A stretch of DNA of 64,000 bases from Rhyzopertha dominica (Eukaryota > Arthropoda > Insecta > Coleoptera > Bostrichidae): positions 50,005,092-50,069,091 of the forward strand of contig QCXZ01000138.1 of assembly GCA_025024175.1 (NCBI GenBank). The letters run 5' to 3'. Shown in pieces: positions 27,430-38,334 of the stretch. Under the pieces are notes generated by a model that saw only the letters and a program-made list of their open reading frames with translations, did not search any database and was not told the DNA's origin. Each line of letters opens with the position of its first letter. Positions within the stretch are counted from its first letter, which is position 1. The position numbers and the translations under genes were made by a program.

Positions 27430-28260
27430 TTATTTAAGTAAACCATTCAGTATTTACGTCTTAATTATTGAATGCACGTTTTAGCGTAGATATAAAGTTA
27501 CATCTTTCACGAAAGGATATATTTGCTAAAGCACAAGTGGGTTTCAGGTAGAAGAAATTCTTTGGAGTAAGAACTTTTCCCTTCAAAGTCCACTCACATA
27601 AATCAAAACTATCCACGGTACATTCCATAGTTATCCCAAAGCAACATATGATATCAACAAGTAGTCAAAAGATATCTATTGTACATCTACTGGACGGTAA
27701 TTTGTCATAAAACTTCAGTCTAATGGAGATGTTTGAAGCAGATATAATATAGGAGTTAATTGATTTTGACATCCAGTACGAAAGTACGAAATCCTTTTAT
27801 AGAATTTAAATAGCTACAAGCAGTAGTCCCCACATGGCATCTAGAAGATAAATACTACCAACTTCCTAAAGGTGATGCGGTAGCATTAAATCTTTAATTA
27901 CATTTACCAGAAATATTAAACTGTAGTTAGACAAAAAAATTTCAGGACATGATAAAGATGCAATGAATTACACTGTAACTTGCTTATTAAACAAACATTG
28001 TTAAAATAAAAAATTTACATATAAATCAACCGGAACTTCCAGTTTTCACATATGTGTATATAAAATAAATAATACTATTGCTGTTCTAATTGCTATACTG
28101 TTGTTAAATTGCCTACATACATAATATGTAATATTCTGCAATGTTTTTAATGAAGTAATTGTTTCTTATATAAAATAAGCGCATCAAACAAAATAAGTCT
28201 AAATTTGCTTAAAGCACACTGCCGTAGAAGAACAGCATGATGGTCAATAGGCACAATCAC
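27430..28260. other. Intergenic, nothing recognised
   Basis: AT-rich spacer between the Ig gene and the Ty3/gypsy fragment. Confidence 0.4.
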
Positions 28261-28265
28261 CCAGG

Positions 28266-28416
28266 AGACTAGCCTTAGCAAGACAAGAGAAAGTCTAGAA
28301 AATGGTGAAGTACATGAAGGAACAAGGCATAATTGAAGAATCCAAAAGTCCGTGAACTTCACCGGTAGTGGTAGTCACCAAAAAGGATGGATCACTTCGA
28401 TTTTATATTAACTATG
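28266..28416 (+). mobile_element. Ty3/gypsy-type reverse transcriptase fragment
   Basis: The plus-strand frame reads MKEQGIIEESKSP, a stop where Trp is expected, then TSPVVVVTKKDGSLRFYINY. This is the start of the RT domain of Ty3/gypsy LTR elements (GIIxPSxSPWxSPxVxVxKKDGxxRxCxDYR). Only about 50 codons remain and no LTR is seen nearby. Confidence 0.75.
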
Positions 28417-28740
28417 TAGGCAAGAAATAATCTCAAAGGCAGACCTCGCAAGTAATAATTATTTTAGCATTGGTTTATCTTTAAATATTCAGTAATTTTT
28501 AGGTGGTGCTCTTTTGTAAAAACAGGTTGTTGTTTTTTTTCTATCTTTAGCTCGAATATATCTTTCTCTCCCAGCCTTACCGCTAATTCACAGTTTGGNT
28601 TGTAANATAAGAAGTAGTTCATAGTTTTAGCAGTGAATTATAAAAATAAGATAATCAAAGAGGTACCGATAATCAACATCAACCTTCTAGTCGAATTGCA
28701 GTTCCATTATCTACAAACTCTATGTATGCACGTCATTTTT

Positions 28741-28785
28741 GATTTGACATTTGGCAAACGTCAAATAATACGTAAATGTCAAATC
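28741..28785. promoter_or_regulatory. Perfect 12-bp inverted repeat upstream of Prx3
   Basis: GATTTGACATTT (28741-28752) and AAATGTCAAATC (28774-28785) are exact inverse copies with a 21-bp spacer, ending 87 bp before the Prx3 start. The arms contain the TGACA word also present before MetAP2, RPAP1 and PSF1. It may bind a dimeric factor, or it may be chance. Confidence 0.4.
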
Positions 28786-28872
28786 AACACAGAGGACGTT
28801 CTTATCACGTTTTCAATTGAAATTTGAACTTTCTCAAAAAATACACGTAAATTAGGCAATAAGTAAGAAAAA

Positions 28873-29841
28873 ATGGCTAGCGTGTTTACTAGATTCGCCA
28901 GAAAGGTAAACAACAGTAAATTTGGTAAAATCAAGTAATGACATTGCAATGTTACTAGGTGCCCCAGTTGGTTAAATTATCAGCCGCATCGGTCAACAGA
29001 AGTTCATTTCAAAGAAGCTTTACTACAGGTTAGTGTATAACCTAAATTTTTTCCAATGTCAATAATTTTGCATTTTTAGGACAAGCATTACTTGCACCTA
29101 GAGTTCAAGAACATGCCCCAGATTTTAAAGGCACTGCTGTGATTGGAGATAAGTTCAAAGACATAGAATTAGATGATTTCGAAGGCAAATTTGTGGTATT
29201 ATTGTTTTATCCATTGGATTTGTAAGTTGATCTAGTTTTGCATAGAATAATAATAATAATAGTTCTACTTTCAGTACTTTCGTTTGTCCAACAGAATTAA
29301 TAGCTTTTGATGACAGATACGAGGAGTTCCAGAAGCTAAATACTGAAGTAATTGGTATTTCAATTGACTCTCATTTCTCTCACTTAGGATGGATGAATAC
29401 GAAAAGATCGGTACGTCATGTTGAAATTTTACGCAACTGTTTGTTTATCATTGCGAAATTTATAGGAAGGGGGATTAGGCAAACTAAAATTCCCCCTACT
29501 TTCCGATCTGCACAAAACGATTTCTCGAGACTACGATGTGTTACTAGAAAAAGAAGGAGTCGCTCTGCGAGGTCTTTTCATTATCGATCCACAAGGAATC
29601 ATAAGACAAATTACGATAAACGATTTACCCATCGGTAGATCAGTCGATGAAACCTTGAGGTTGATTGAAGCCATACAGTTTGTGGATAAACATGGGGAAG
29701 GTAAGCGTAAATTTAAAGATTTTTAAGGTGACTCACCGGTATTTTCTTGAAGTGTGCCCTGCTAACTGGAGGAAGGGATCCAAGACCATTAAGCCAGATC
29801 CCCAGGGCTCCAAGGAATATTTCAAGTCTGTAAATAAATAA
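28873..29841 (+). CDS. Prx3: Mitochondrial 2-Cys peroxiredoxin (Prx3), six exons
   Basis: Thioredoxin-dependent peroxidase of the mitochondrial matrix that reduces hydrogen peroxide. Exons: 28873-28905, 28959-29028, 29080-29221, 29275-29410, 29466-29700 and 29753-29841; phases are consistent and give 234 residues. Residues 1-36 are basic and Ser/Thr-rich without acids, fitting a mitochondrial presequence. The peroxidatic Cys86 is in FTFVCPTE and the resolving Cys207 in EVCPANW. GGLG (129-132) and the C-terminal YF (228-229) are present; together these mark typical 2-Cys enzymes that can be inactivated by overoxidation. Assignment to Prx3 rather than a cytosolic Prx1/2 rests on the presequence. 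Introns are 51-56 nt. Confidence 0.95.
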
Positions 29842-29882
29842 AGATGCGGTTATTTTTTTGTGGTTTTGTTGGTGTGTTGAAT

Positions 29883-29888
29883 AATAAA
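29883..29888 (+). terminator. Prx3 polyadenylation signal AATAAA
   Basis: AATAAA, 42 bases after the stop; two more overlap the stop codon itself (29833-29842). Confidence 0.6.
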
Positions 29889-29889
29889 T

Positions 29890-30510
29890 GTTCTCATAGT
29901 TATTGTGTCTTAATCAAATATGTTAAAACTACTTCGCAATAGGCAATTATTACAGTTACTATGGACAAATTAATTAATTATAATTGAAATAAAAAAAATA
30001 TATAGTGTAATTTTTTACAAGTACAATTACACACTGACAGAATGAAGCAGGAAGTTGGTAAAACTTTTAAAACAACATGCTACTTGTATCCTTGCTCGTA
30101 CTTAGTTGTTATGGCAAAACATTGACTTCATGTATATAATTTTTATTACTCAAAAACCCATCTTAATCGAGTCACGACTAATCATACTAAAATATTAATA
30201 ATTCTGTAGAATGTAATTGCAACAAGTAATTTAATTATAAGATAATTACAGTTACAGAGCAAGTAATTAGTTACTAATTCAAATACAAAGCAATTGTAAC
30301 TAATTAAAAACACTGATCTTAATAATTGTCTTGTTCGAAATTTGAAACAAGCGCAGGTGAAGTTGCGCCATCTGTGTTAGCATTAATGATTAACGGTTTG
30401 AAACCGTACTATTGCTCTCTGCATGGGCACTGATGTTGGTGTTTCTTTTTGATCAATAAAATAAAATGTACCGCTAGATGTCGGACCAGGCGCGAAAAAT
30501 TGCGTCATGT
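29890..30510. other. Intergenic, nothing recognised
   Basis: AT-rich, with short TAATTA-type words but no element I can define. Confidence 0.4.
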
Positions 30511-30515
30511 ATATA

Positions 30516-30916
30516 CAGGGTGGCTACAAAGTATGGAACCAGCAGGATATTTCAGATTCTGTTCGACTGATTTTTATGAAATTCTGAATGGGCTTATGCG
30601 AGAGATATTGGCGCAAGCTGCATTTTTCTTAATGGGGAGGGGCACATTGAAAAGCATACACATGGAGTTTTTGTTCTTACTTAGCGATAACGAATATGGT
30701 TTTTATCCCCAAGTTCGTTATCAAATTTTTCTCAACTCAGAAGCAATAAATTGTACAAGCGTGATACATTTTTTAAATCAGGAAGAAATATCCTTTTCAA
30801 TGATGTGCCCTTTGAAAATGCATTTTAATTACCCATAGGCCAATACACAATTTCAGAAAAATCGGTCGAACAGAAACTGAAATATCCTGCTGGTTCCATA
30901 CTTTGTAGCGACCTTG
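30516..30916. mobile_element. 401-bp MITE with ~70-bp terminal inverted repeats
   Basis: Left end CAGGGTGGCTACAAAGTATG (after TA) and right end, read in reverse, CAAGGTCGCTACAAAGTATG. The match goes on through GGAACCAGCAGGATATTTCA for about 70 bp with a few changes. Internal sequence at 30728-30830 (TTTCTCAACTCAG, then ATATCCTTTTCAATGAT) is shared with 54896-54973 beside the transposase relic at 54 kb, so this may be a non-autonomous relative of that element. Confidence 0.85.
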
Positions 30917-31298
30917 CATATATATTAAAATAAAAAGTAACTAGATTTTTATGTTTCCCTTGGTATGTCAGCCTGGTACTTTGGAAAGCTGAAAATTCTC
31001 TTAAACTGATGAAAAACGCAATATATGCTGCAGAACTTTGACGTTGTTACTCCCAATAAACAAACCAATGCTGTTTCGATGCACTACAATTCATCAGCGT
31101 AACTTACTTATGCAAGCAATGTAAAATGGCGAGTAACTAATAAAATTTAAATAACTAGTACATGTTATTAGTTTTTTCATCTCATAAAATTTGTTAATTC
31201 CTACATGTGCATGTTTTACATGTTGGGACAATTAAATAGATGTAGGTAAAAAGGTCAAATGTTAAAAAAGAATGTAATATATGAACTGTAGGAGCAAG

Positions 31299-31340
31299 CT
31301 GATGATGGGGTAACCCGAAACCGGTACATGTGAAATAAAA
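31299..31340 (+). ncRNA. Hammerhead-ribozyme-like motif
   Basis: CTGATGA (31299-31305), a short stem GGG/CCC closing TAA (31308-31316), then GAAAC (31317-31321) CGGTACATG. This is the most canonical hammerhead core in the window: the CUGANGA box and GAAA box are both exact. It is probably the end of a Penelope-like or similar retroelement; no ORF is attached here. Activity is inferred, not shown. Confidence 0.5.
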
Positions 31341-31344
31341 GTAA

Positions 31345-32195
31345 ACAAGACCTTTAGTAACTTTCTTATCATCATCAGTAATAAATGTTATGTTTTACAA
31401 ATCTTGCAGAATATGAACGACAAAAATGATAATCATAGTGTTTGTAATACATCGTCTTTCGTGACTTCTATATTGTATCTTATAAAGCATGTCAACATAT
31501 CATACTTCTCGTAATAATTACAACCAACCGCTACTGTAATTAAAGAATAATAATCAAAAGTATAATCGCATATCAAAAATGTTTCACAAATAATAGAAAT
31601 TTAATAAATCTGTCAAATTTATAAAATCTAATTTGAAATTTCATATGCCTAGTTAGTGTCGTAAGAAATAAACTTTTTGATAGAAACTGTCTACCTCCTA
31701 AAGATTATTGGTGCATAAAAAGCTGTGAAAAGAACACAATTTTTGATGTAATTTACACATCCATGAATTCTGTAACTTGAAAAGCGTAAAAAATGGTATA
31801 TAAAATATTAAGACTTTTCCAAAACATCAGGCAAAGAAATTGACAATTCTACTAGAACCGCCAGCAATTTGCAATTCTCAAATGTTAGGACGCGTTGTTG
31901 CATTTGCGAGAATTTAAAGCAGCAAAGTGTTTGTAAAATCAGCGACTCGTCTTTAGACGTAGCCTTTAAGGAAGCATGGGGTGTCAGGCAGACACACCAC
32001 GGGAGTGATGTGAAAATACACAAAAATAATCAAGAAGATAAAAAAACCAATGACTTTTTAAATAAAGGAAATATTTAAAGCTCGAGGAAGTCTGTGAACA
32101 GTGCGTTTACTCTCAGAAAGTACAATTTTTTGACTTCCCACACATTTCCAAACCTTCAACATTAATTGGCTAATCGAAAATGTTGGTTAAAAACA
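31345..32195. other. Intergenic; one small open frame of unknown nature
   Basis: A plus frame at 31869-32078 (69 codons, with CCICENLKQ and WGVRQTHHG) has some coding look but matches no family I know. Otherwise AT-rich DNA. Confidence 0.25.
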
Positions 32196-32200
32196 CAAAA

Positions 32201-32275
32201 GCCATGTCCCGATTCCTAGTTGAAGCACCAGATAGCTATAATTCATGGGGTAAATTTGGGTGATTTACATGTACT
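32201..32275. repeat. Direct repeat copy A
   Basis: GCCATGTCCCGATTCCTAGT, followed by TGAAGCACCAGATA and TTCATGGGGTAAATTTGGG, is repeated in the same direction at 33602-33672 with about 20 percent differences. The two copies lie 1.4 kb apart around a transposase fragment. Nature unknown. Confidence 0.55.
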
Positions 32276-32839
32276 TAAAATATGAGCAAGGTGTTAAATA
32301 ACTTCTTGTATTTTAGATAGCAATGACATTAGGAGTATTAGAAGCAAGTTGAAGCGAACGCATGGTTATTGAACCATTAATAAAAACTTATTGTTGTTAA
32401 AATTCTGTAAACAAATGTTCGGCAAACATTTTTGTTTCAAAAAAGGAGGATGAAAATCTCCATTGTTTAGAAATTTACCACACACAGGTATATCAACTTT
32501 CGACCGAAAAACACAAAATCTTCACGTGTTTCTGGATTACATAAAAAATAGGTAGTCCGAAAAATTCTTCTAGATAATAACAACACGTTCTGCATCATCT
32601 CTGAATCTGAAGCGTTAATAGCGTCTACTTCAGCGTCTTCCATAACTAAGTTCATTCTAAATGAAATACAACTAAAACTTCTAAAGGTAAAAGAATTTCA
32701 ATTTTGCATGTCGGGAGTGAAAATGGATTTAAGCCGTCATAACGTGTAAAGCTTAAAAAATGCCAGCGCGGAATATCATTTTGACATGACTGTAGAAGTT
32801 TTTGAGATCAGATTGCGTCTAAGTACGATTTAATTGTCC

Positions 32840-32940
32840 TGTGCTTACAGCCTTATCGTTGTATTTTTAACCCCATCGAAATGATGTGGGGCCAATTCAA
32901 GGAAAAATCATTGAGACAATGGTTCAAGAAACATTCATTC
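32840..32940 (+). pseudogene. Fragment of a DDE transposase C-terminus (IS630/Tc1-type)
   Basis: The plus-strand reading, with a frame change near 32865, gives LPYRCIFNPIEMMWGQFKEK. This is the third catalytic block (PY....NPIE) and resembles PPYHCIFNPIEMVWRQLKQR at 41.6 kb on the other strand. Only about 30 codons remain. Confidence 0.55.
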
Positions 32941-33601
32941 TAATAACTGCGGACGCTTGGAAAATATCTCTACAACACGTAATAAAGAGAAGATGAACAT
33001 CGGAAGAATAATGTTATAGACCTAAAATGATAGTTGGCAGTGATATTAATACTGTAATAGTGATTGACTAAAGCTTCTGCTTCTATTCTACCACGGGATT
33101 CTACTTATAATACGCATCAATATGTCATATCGGTGTCTGTTAAAATTTTATACTGAGGCCTGTTGTGAAGAGACAGAATACTAATAAATTTCTGCATAAG
33201 TCGTTTTCATAGATCTTTTTCCGCAACTATACTCATCAAACGTACAGCGTTAGTTAAAACATCACTTACATCTCTAAAATACAGTGCAATGCGGGATTTG
33301 ATTCACCACAAGTCCACACATCACTAACACTCAAGTCAATTTCAAAAACGCACTTAAAAATCGCCCGGAATCAATTATTACCCGCACGGCACTACGGCCT
33401 ATCACCGCGATACTAACGCCTAAAGCGTCGTGTTAAAAACTACCTCACCCGTCATAAAGTGGACTGGCCCGTTTTTTGCGCTGGGTCGCCAAGGCAGGCG
33501 GCGAACAAAAAAGACGTGAAAAAGTGGTCATAGGAATGTAAACACATTGCATCGCGCAAAAGCCGCCTTAGAATTACCTGAAGGCGTAATTACGAAGGAA
33601 A

Positions 33602-33672
33602 GCATGTCCCGATACCCAGTTGAGGCACAAGATGACAAATTTTTAATTCATTAGATAAATTTGGGCGAAAAT
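33602..33672. repeat. Direct repeat copy B
   Basis: Second copy of the repeat at 32201, starting GCATGTCCCGATACCCAGTT and ending TAGATAAATTTGGG. Confidence 0.55.
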
Positions 33673-33810
33673 ATATTTACCAAAGGCTTACTAATATATG
33701 TATATAGGTGTATGTTAGAGAACGTGACATGCGATTGTAAAAGGCTGATTTATAGCAATCTCAGAATTTGTAAGTTGTAGATGTGTTAAATATTCTGTAA
33801 TTTATAAGTG

Positions 33811-33850
33811 CCCTGACGAAGACTTTAATAAAGTTGAAAGCTTGCCAATA
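33811..33850 (+). ncRNA. Degenerate hammerhead-like motif
   Basis: CTGACGA (33813-33819), stem GACTT/AAGTT (33821-33825 and 33831-33835, one G-T pair), then GAAAG (33836-33840). The box order is that of a hammerhead core, but GAAAC has become GAAAG. Probably the tail of a Penelope-like element. Confidence 0.4.
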
Positions 33851-33974
33851 ATTAAAGGGATCACTCTATTATAAATAACAACAAGGTCGATTACCCCCTA
33901 ATTTAAGAAAAATATTTATGTAAAAATTGTGCGACCGCAAACTTTTATCAAATATATATATTGTACCTCGTATT

Positions 33975-34586
33975 TTACTTTAGGTAGTAGTGAGGCAATG
34001 ATGTTCCAATGCTCTGAATTCCTCTAGAAAAGAACTCTTGTGGTTGGTCCTCTAACCAGTCGCTTACTGCTGTCATGACTTGATAATCATCGTCATATCT
34101 GGTCCCACATAGATATTCTTTCAATTTCTGAAATAAGAAGTAATCGCTGGGAGCTAGGTCTGGTGAATTCGCAGGGTATTCGTGCAATTCAAGTCCTGCG
34201 TCGTGAATAGCGTTCATTCCTTTCCTCAATTTTCCCCGTTTTTTTTCTATAATGTGTTCGTGCAATTAATTAAGTTGGCATAGATCGACAGTTACAAATC
34301 GAGAGAGAAACTCAACCGGGTCTGCTGAAAACTTTTCCAGACTGACTTCAGAACGCAGGACTCTCGAACGTTTCTGATCAGGCGTCAACATTCTAGGGAC
34401 CCAACGTGCTGATAACTTTTTAATACTTAAAATATCTGTTAATATTTTTTCTATAGTGCCATATGAAAATTCTGTAATTTCAGCTATCCGACGAATGGTT
34501 ATTCGCTTATCTGCCATTACCACGTCATGTACACAATTAACATTATCCTGAATAGTGACAGTTACTGGTCGTCTGGCATCATTCAT
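33975..34586 (-). pseudogene. Mariner (DD34D-type) transposase relic with internal deletion
   Basis: The minus-strand N-terminal frame (34586-34266) has the HTH region RITIRRIAEITEFSYGTIEK and then LSARWVPRMLTPDQK, the WVPR-L block of mariners. The C-terminal frame (34265-33975) has the last catalytic block YPANSPDLAPSDYFLFQKLK. The central part with the first two catalytic Asp residues is missing between them, so the protein is dead. Confidence 0.85.
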
Positions 34587-34599
34587 GAATTTCTTTTAG

Positions 34600-35165
34600 C
34601 GACAAATATTTTATAACTGCGGAATGGGAAAGATTGTTTCCCACCCACAGGAAAGTGAAATCAACGTACAGGCTGTCGAAGAAGTCGAAATAGATGAAGA
34701 TGTAACGTTGAAAATGAGGTACCCGAAGAGTCAAATAATATTAAACTGAAACCTATCGTTTTTTTTTATATTTATGAATACATCAAAAATGCAGAGAGAG
34801 AGTGAAACCATCGCAAAAACCAGAAGAATGATCTAAATTTCACAATGAACTGTGAGAAATATAGTTGTGGATGGAATTCAGGACAAAAAGTGCGAAAAGA
34901 CATTGGTTTATCGTTCAAAGATGATCGTGCAAATTTAATACGCCGCATGATTTATGAAGCATACAAAAATAATTTTGTAGTGACATATTGAAGCATTACA
35001 CAAGAAAATTAAAATTGAGCAAACAATTAACTGCTGTAAGAAGAGTTTGCCTATTTTTTAAAGAAAAATTGAGTAGCATTTAAAAAAATTAATAAACGCC
35101 AAGTGTGTATGGAGTCTACATGAATTTTGGAATGGCGAGTAAAAAATTAGTTAAACCAAATTAAA
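34600..35165. other. Intergenic, no supported feature
   Basis: AT-rich with scattered stops. A weak transposase-like look in 34830-35100 could not be anchored to a motif. Confidence 0.35.
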
Positions 35166-35169
35166 AAAT

Positions 35170-35376
35170 TCAGATAAAGATAGACCATTCACATATATCT
35201 GCTTTCAGATACGTAAATTGATTGACCTTCTCAACGAATTCTTTATCAATTTTCAATTTACATCTTATCGGATCTTTGAATCTTGTAATGCATTTCGTCT
35301 TACTGATGTTTACTATCATGTTTACTCGCTTGGCTTCTTGGTTGAAAGCGTAACGTAACCGTTGTAGCTTGTTCAC
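35170..35376 (-). mobile_element. RTE-like LINE fragment (minus strand)
   Basis: The frame reads NISKTKCITRFKDPIRCKLK, then VNQFTYLKADI. This is the RT segment after the YADD motif in RTE-type LINEs (S-KTK ... YLG). It abuts the plus-strand LINE head to head. Confidence 0.65.
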
Positions 35377-35389
35377 TGAATCGGCAATG

Positions 35390-37327
35390 TGGAATTTAAT
35401 GAAATATATATGGTGGACAGAAGAAGTGAAAGAAAAAGTGAAAGCAAAAAAGAAAGCATGGAAGAAATATCAAGAATATAACACTGTAGAAGCATATGAA
35501 GAGTACAAAAGGGCTAGAAAAACAGCTAAAGTAGTAGTAAGAGATGCAAAAGGACAAGAATGGAAGGTGTTTGGACAGAAGCTAGAACAAAATAGGCAGC
35601 TAAATCAAAAACTGTTTTACGGGGCCATCAAGCAGATTAGAAAGGGGAGAACGTTACCACTTGGACACATTAAAGATAAAGCAGGAAACATTCAGACGGA
35701 TCCATTAAAAATAGTTCAAGTTTGGAAGGAATACTTTATGGAACTTCTGGAAGTGGACTACAATGAGGAAAATCATCCACTAACAGCTTATGCAGAAGCA
35801 CAAGACGAGGGTAACAATATAAAAAGGGAAGAGATTGAAGAGGCCATAAAAGCATTGAGAAACGGTAAAGCGGCAGGTGTTGACGAAATACGACCGGAAA
35901 TGATAAAATATATGGGAGAAGAAGGAACAAGTGTGTTACATTGTATCATTAGCATGGCATGGAAAAAGAAAGAACTGCCTGGTGACTGGTCTGCTTCAGT
36001 GATTGTGCCAGTCTACAAAAAGGGTGACAACAAAGTTTGTGGGAACTACAGAGGCATATCGCTGATGAGTATACCAGCAAAAGTCTACGAAAGAGTGTTG
36101 CATGGAGAAAAGACTAAGGATGGAGGTGGAGGATAAGTTAAGTACTATACAAAGTGGCTTTCGACCGGGACACAGCGTACAAGATCACGTTTTTACGATA
36201 AGGCAACTCTCAGAAAACTTCCTCATGTACAATGAAGAGCTATTACTCTGCTTTATAGATTTGCAAAAAGCAAATAGAGTACCCAGGGAAAGAGTTTGGC
36301 AAATCCTATTAGAATATGGTGTATCTGCTGGATTGCGAAGTGCTATAAAGTCCTTCTACAACGACACCCGGAACTTGGTGAGAACTCTGTACAGTCCAGC
36401 TACTTCAAAACAACTAAAGGAGTTAGACAAGGAGGTATACTTAGCCCACTACTGTTTGTGATATTTATGGATAAAATTATAGTAGAAGCAGATGAACGTG
36501 TAAGAAAACTAACTATAGGTTACAGAAATCTAGAACGTGTTACAATTAGTGCCTGTGCTTTTGCAGATGATGTCGTCCTAATGGCAAAAACAGAAGAAAC
36601 TCTTCAACATAATGTTAACGTATGGAACAAAGTTTTAGAAAAATACGGTATGTCCATAAATATTACGAAGACTAAAGTGTTGCTAATATCGAAGGAGCAA
36701 AAGGGTGTGAAACTCGACATAAAAGGTATAACTATTGAGCAAGTGCAGCAATATAAATATTTGGGCAGTGTAATAGCAAGCAATTGAAAGTGGGATGCAG
36801 ACATCCAAAACAGATTAGTAATAACAGCAGGACTATATCAAAGGCTACGAAGAAGCTTCTTGAACAGAAGGGAAGTTAGTAAAGAAACAAAAGTCAGTAT
36901 CTACAAAAGCATATACTTACCTACCCTGACATACGGCTCAGAAACATGGGTGCTAAATCAGCGACAGCAATCCAGCATACAAGCAGCAGAAATGAGGTAT
37001 TTAAGACGAGTAGTGGGTATAACAATAATGGACAGACTCACCAACGATTCTATAAGGAAATATTTGAACCTAAGCAGTTCATTAAAGTATGTTGAAATGG
37101 CACAATTGCGATGGTTTGGGCATATGAACAGACTAAGTGCAAGTAAACCAGTGAAACGGATATGGGAAGTACAGAAAGTGGGGATCAGAAAGCGTGGTAG
37201 ACCAAGAAAACAGTGGAATGCAGTGATAGCAGAGATTCTTCAGAGAAGGAGTTTAGTGTGGCATGAGGGGAAACGTTTGAGCTTGGACAGGAGGCGATGG
37301 CGACGAATAGTGTACGAAGACAGTTAA
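35390..37327 (+). mobile_element. RTE-like LINE, reverse transcriptase region, 5' truncated
   Basis: Nearly the whole RT region survives in three frames: GKAAGVDEIRPEMIK (35868-35912), NYRGISLMSIPAKVYERVL (36042-36098), SGFRPGHSVQDHVFTIRQL, then GVRQGGILSPLLFVIFMD (36423-36475), CAFADDVVLMAK (catalytic Asp pair, 36551-36586), TKTKVLLIS and KYLGSV. The C-terminal part holds LTYGSETWVLNQRQQSS and RGRPRKQW and ends at 37327. Frame changes lie near 36100 and 36395 and a TGA at 36785, so it is inactive. The endonuclease is missing. Confidence 0.88.
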
Positions 37328-37412
37328 GATGAAAAATGAATGTATAAGACTTTTATTTATGGTTTAATTATTAATATCACTTACCTCGACACCGAAAGGT
37401 AACAGAGGGAAC

Positions 37413-37415
<3 letters not shown>

Positions 37416-37477
<62 letters not shown>
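37416..37477. repeat. (TA)n microsatellite, about 31 units
   Basis: An uninterrupted TA dinucleotide run of about 62 bp, starting 88 bases after the LINE stop codon. RTE-like LINEs often end in simple repeats, so it may mark the element's 3' end. Confidence 0.97.
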
Positions 37478-37480
<3 letters not shown>

Positions 37481-37559
37481 GCTTTACTAAGCCAGCAAGA
37501 CATGCGTCAACGATTTTAAACTTCCTTTTTCCGATTTCCCATTCAATTTTTAATAAACG

Positions 37560-37980
37560 CATCGGAGTCAGTCGGCCGTCCCCAGCACAAATTCATCCTC
37601 CCAACAGACACCGAAAAATTTGCTGGCGCCGTTCCCACACAGCGCCGCCAAAGAAAATAAACCATTTAACAATAATCCGCATAATCGACTTGCGGATACA
37701 ATCCAAAACTGTATTTTTGCCTGTTTAACCGGAATAAACGGCTGCGGATCAAGATGCGCCTGCAATAGACAAAACAGAAACTGCAACGCTTGGTTAGGCA
37801 CAGTTTTGTTGAACGATTAGTTTTTGTTTTCGGCCCCACCGCCGCCGGTTCTGCAGATATCTTCTGACGTTTCACGTGGACCGAAAAATATAGACGAAAG
37901 GAGCATCTGCCGGTACCGGAAACATCGATAATTTGTCATATTTGCTAGGTCTTTTTGTGCGTGTCCAACCGGTGGGCTAA
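37560..37980. other. GC-richer island, possible conserved noncoding element
   Basis: Base composition is visibly higher in G+C than either flank. Overlapping frames on both strands have no recognised motif. Candidate regulatory element; see findings. Confidence 0.25.
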
Positions 37981-38334
37981 ATTATTGCGATTTGGGGTAA
38001 ATGTCCCGGATTATTGGGGAACGCTTTGGATGTCGGAAGGATTGAATAGGCGAGATAAATGGTGACCTACAGCGATTGGGTTTAATCAGCGATGGACTGT
38101 CTCAGATTGTAGCACATTTAGCGTAACTGTTAATTGACTGGCTGATAAGAGAACTTGGTAGGTATGACAGTATAGTGTCAATAAAGTGACGCGTTTTAAA
38201 TAATCTGAAAGTTGGATCCGAATAGCGATGATATTCTAATTGAAAAACGTTAAATGAACATACCTCCTTTTTCTTTTAGTTCAGAAGTTATAAGCATTTA
38301 TATTATACGAGTATATTAAGTTATCGATGAACCC

